From Fimenecus sp963624605 (GTDB lineage: Bacteria > Bacillota > Clostridia > Oscillospirales > Acutalibacteraceae), in NCBI GenBank assembly GCA_963624605.1, contig CAVFQD010000024.1, positions 1-23,915 on the forward strand: 23,915 bases of DNA, given 5' to 3'. The notes under the pieces were generated by a model. It was given only the letters and a program-made list of their open reading frames with translations. It was not told the origin of the DNA and searched no databases. Positions 23,431-23,915 of this stretch are shown one piece after another. The translations under genes were made by a program, and so were the position numbers. The first letter of the stretch is position 1. Each line of letters starts with the position of its first letter.

Positions 23431-23901
23431 TTACCATCTGAAATGTGCAAAAGCTTTGTTAGCTTCAGCCATTCTGTGTGTTTCTTCACGCTTCTTGAAA
23501 GCTGCGCCCGTCTCGTTGACAGCGTCAAGGATTTCGTTTGCAAGTCTTTCCTTCATTGTTCTTTCAGAACGTGAACGCGCATAAAGCGTGATCCAACGGA
23601 GTCCCAAAGTCTGTCTTCTCTCGGGACGAACTTCCATCGGAACCTGATAAGTTGCACCGCCTACACGGCGAGCCTTAACTTCGAGAACAGGCATAACATT
23701 TTCCATTGCAGCGTCAAAAACCTCCAACGGCTCTTTGCCTGTCTTTTCAGCGATAATGTCGAATGCGTCGTAAACGATCTTCTGGGCAACACCCTTCTTA
23801 CCGTCGAGCATAACGCTGTTGATAAGCCTTGTTACAAGCTTTGAATTGTAAAGCGGATCCGGCAAAACATCACGTTTTGCAATCTGGCCTCTTCTTGGCA
23901 C
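23431..23901 (-). CDS. rpsG: 30S ribosomal protein S7
   Basis: Primary 16S rRNA-binding protein that starts assembly of the 30S head and lines the tRNA exit site. The 156-residue product has the standard length and begins MPRRGQIAKRDVLPDPLYNS, with the conserved KARRVGGATYQVPMEVRPER region (76-95) and the C-terminal NKAFAHFRW. Start codon is GTG at 23899-23901, with a strong AGGAGG (23915-23910) 8 bp upstream, so the gene is complete. The usual upstream gene rpsL would lie just outside the window; S7 is known in other bacteria to repress its own operon. Confidence 0.98.
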   Translation of the reverse strand: MPRRGQIAKRDVLPDPLYNSKLVTRLINSVMLDGKKGVAQKIVYDAFDIIAEKTGKEPLEVFDAAMENVMPVLEVKARRVGGATYQVPMEVRPERRQTLGLRWITLYARSRSERTMKERLANEILDAVNETGAAFKKREETHRMAEANKAFAHFRW

Positions 23902-23915
23902 TTCGCTTCCCTCCT

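Noticed and set aside
1..23915. CRISPR arrays, tRNA genes, IS elements or prophage
   Set aside because: No direct repeats with regular spacers, no tRNA-like cloverleaf with CCA-type ends, and no transposase, integrase or phage structural gene was seen on either strand.

Overview
The window looks like part of the chromosome of a strictly anaerobic, spore-forming, low-to-medium GC Firmicute, most likely of the Ruminococcaceae/Oscillospirales kind. The evidence is a flavodiiron O2/NO reductase (FprA), a spore-coat ATPase SpoIVA, a secreted protein ending in a dockerin-like module, an oxygen-sensitive class I fumarase-type subunit, strong AGGAGG ribosome binding sites and U-tailed terminators throughout. 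The genus is inference; no rRNA is present. No phage, IS, CRISPR array or tRNA was seen.

Layout. (1) 1-1193: the 3' part of fprA and its terminator. (2) 1249-5144: an ABC ATPase/FtsX-type permease operon under a near-consensus sigma-A promoter overlaid by two 16-bp inverted repeats (likely repressor operators); no regulator gene lies nearby. (3) 5149-5894: a monocistronic LUD-domain protein. (4) Minus strand 9747-5930: a tight operon of a DivIVA-like coiled-coil protein, an Fe-S hydro-lyase beta subunit without its alpha partner, and the helicase PcrA. (5) 9775-10854: a membrane-anchored alpha/beta hydrolase divergent from that operon. (6) 10928-12769: spoIVA and a small DUF378 membrane protein. 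(7) Minus strand 15066-12798: a secreted protein with a 14-cysteine segment and a C-terminal dockerin, preceded by a leader with two competing hairpins. (8) 15169-17175: an ABC-F ATPase with an altered second signature motif. (9) Minus strand 19888-17210: a four-gene operon, SDR - ArsR - metallo-beta-lactamase-fold hydrolase - nitroreductase, with every junction overlapping. (10) Minus strand 23915-19941: the str operon segment rpsG - fusA - tuf, with a perfect palindrome holding promoter boxes in both directions between fusA and tuf.

How the genes fit together. Most are housekeeping (translation factors, helicase, sporulation) or small accessory units (efflux-type ABC system, redox/hydrolase operon under an ArsR regulator, dockerin protein). 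No clear new multi-gene defence or biosynthetic system was found. The most interesting leads are the helical-repeat insert in the ABC permease, the cysteine-rich dockerin protein with its leader, the LSGAN signature in the ABC-F protein, the coupled ArsR operon, and the palindromic promoter before tuf.
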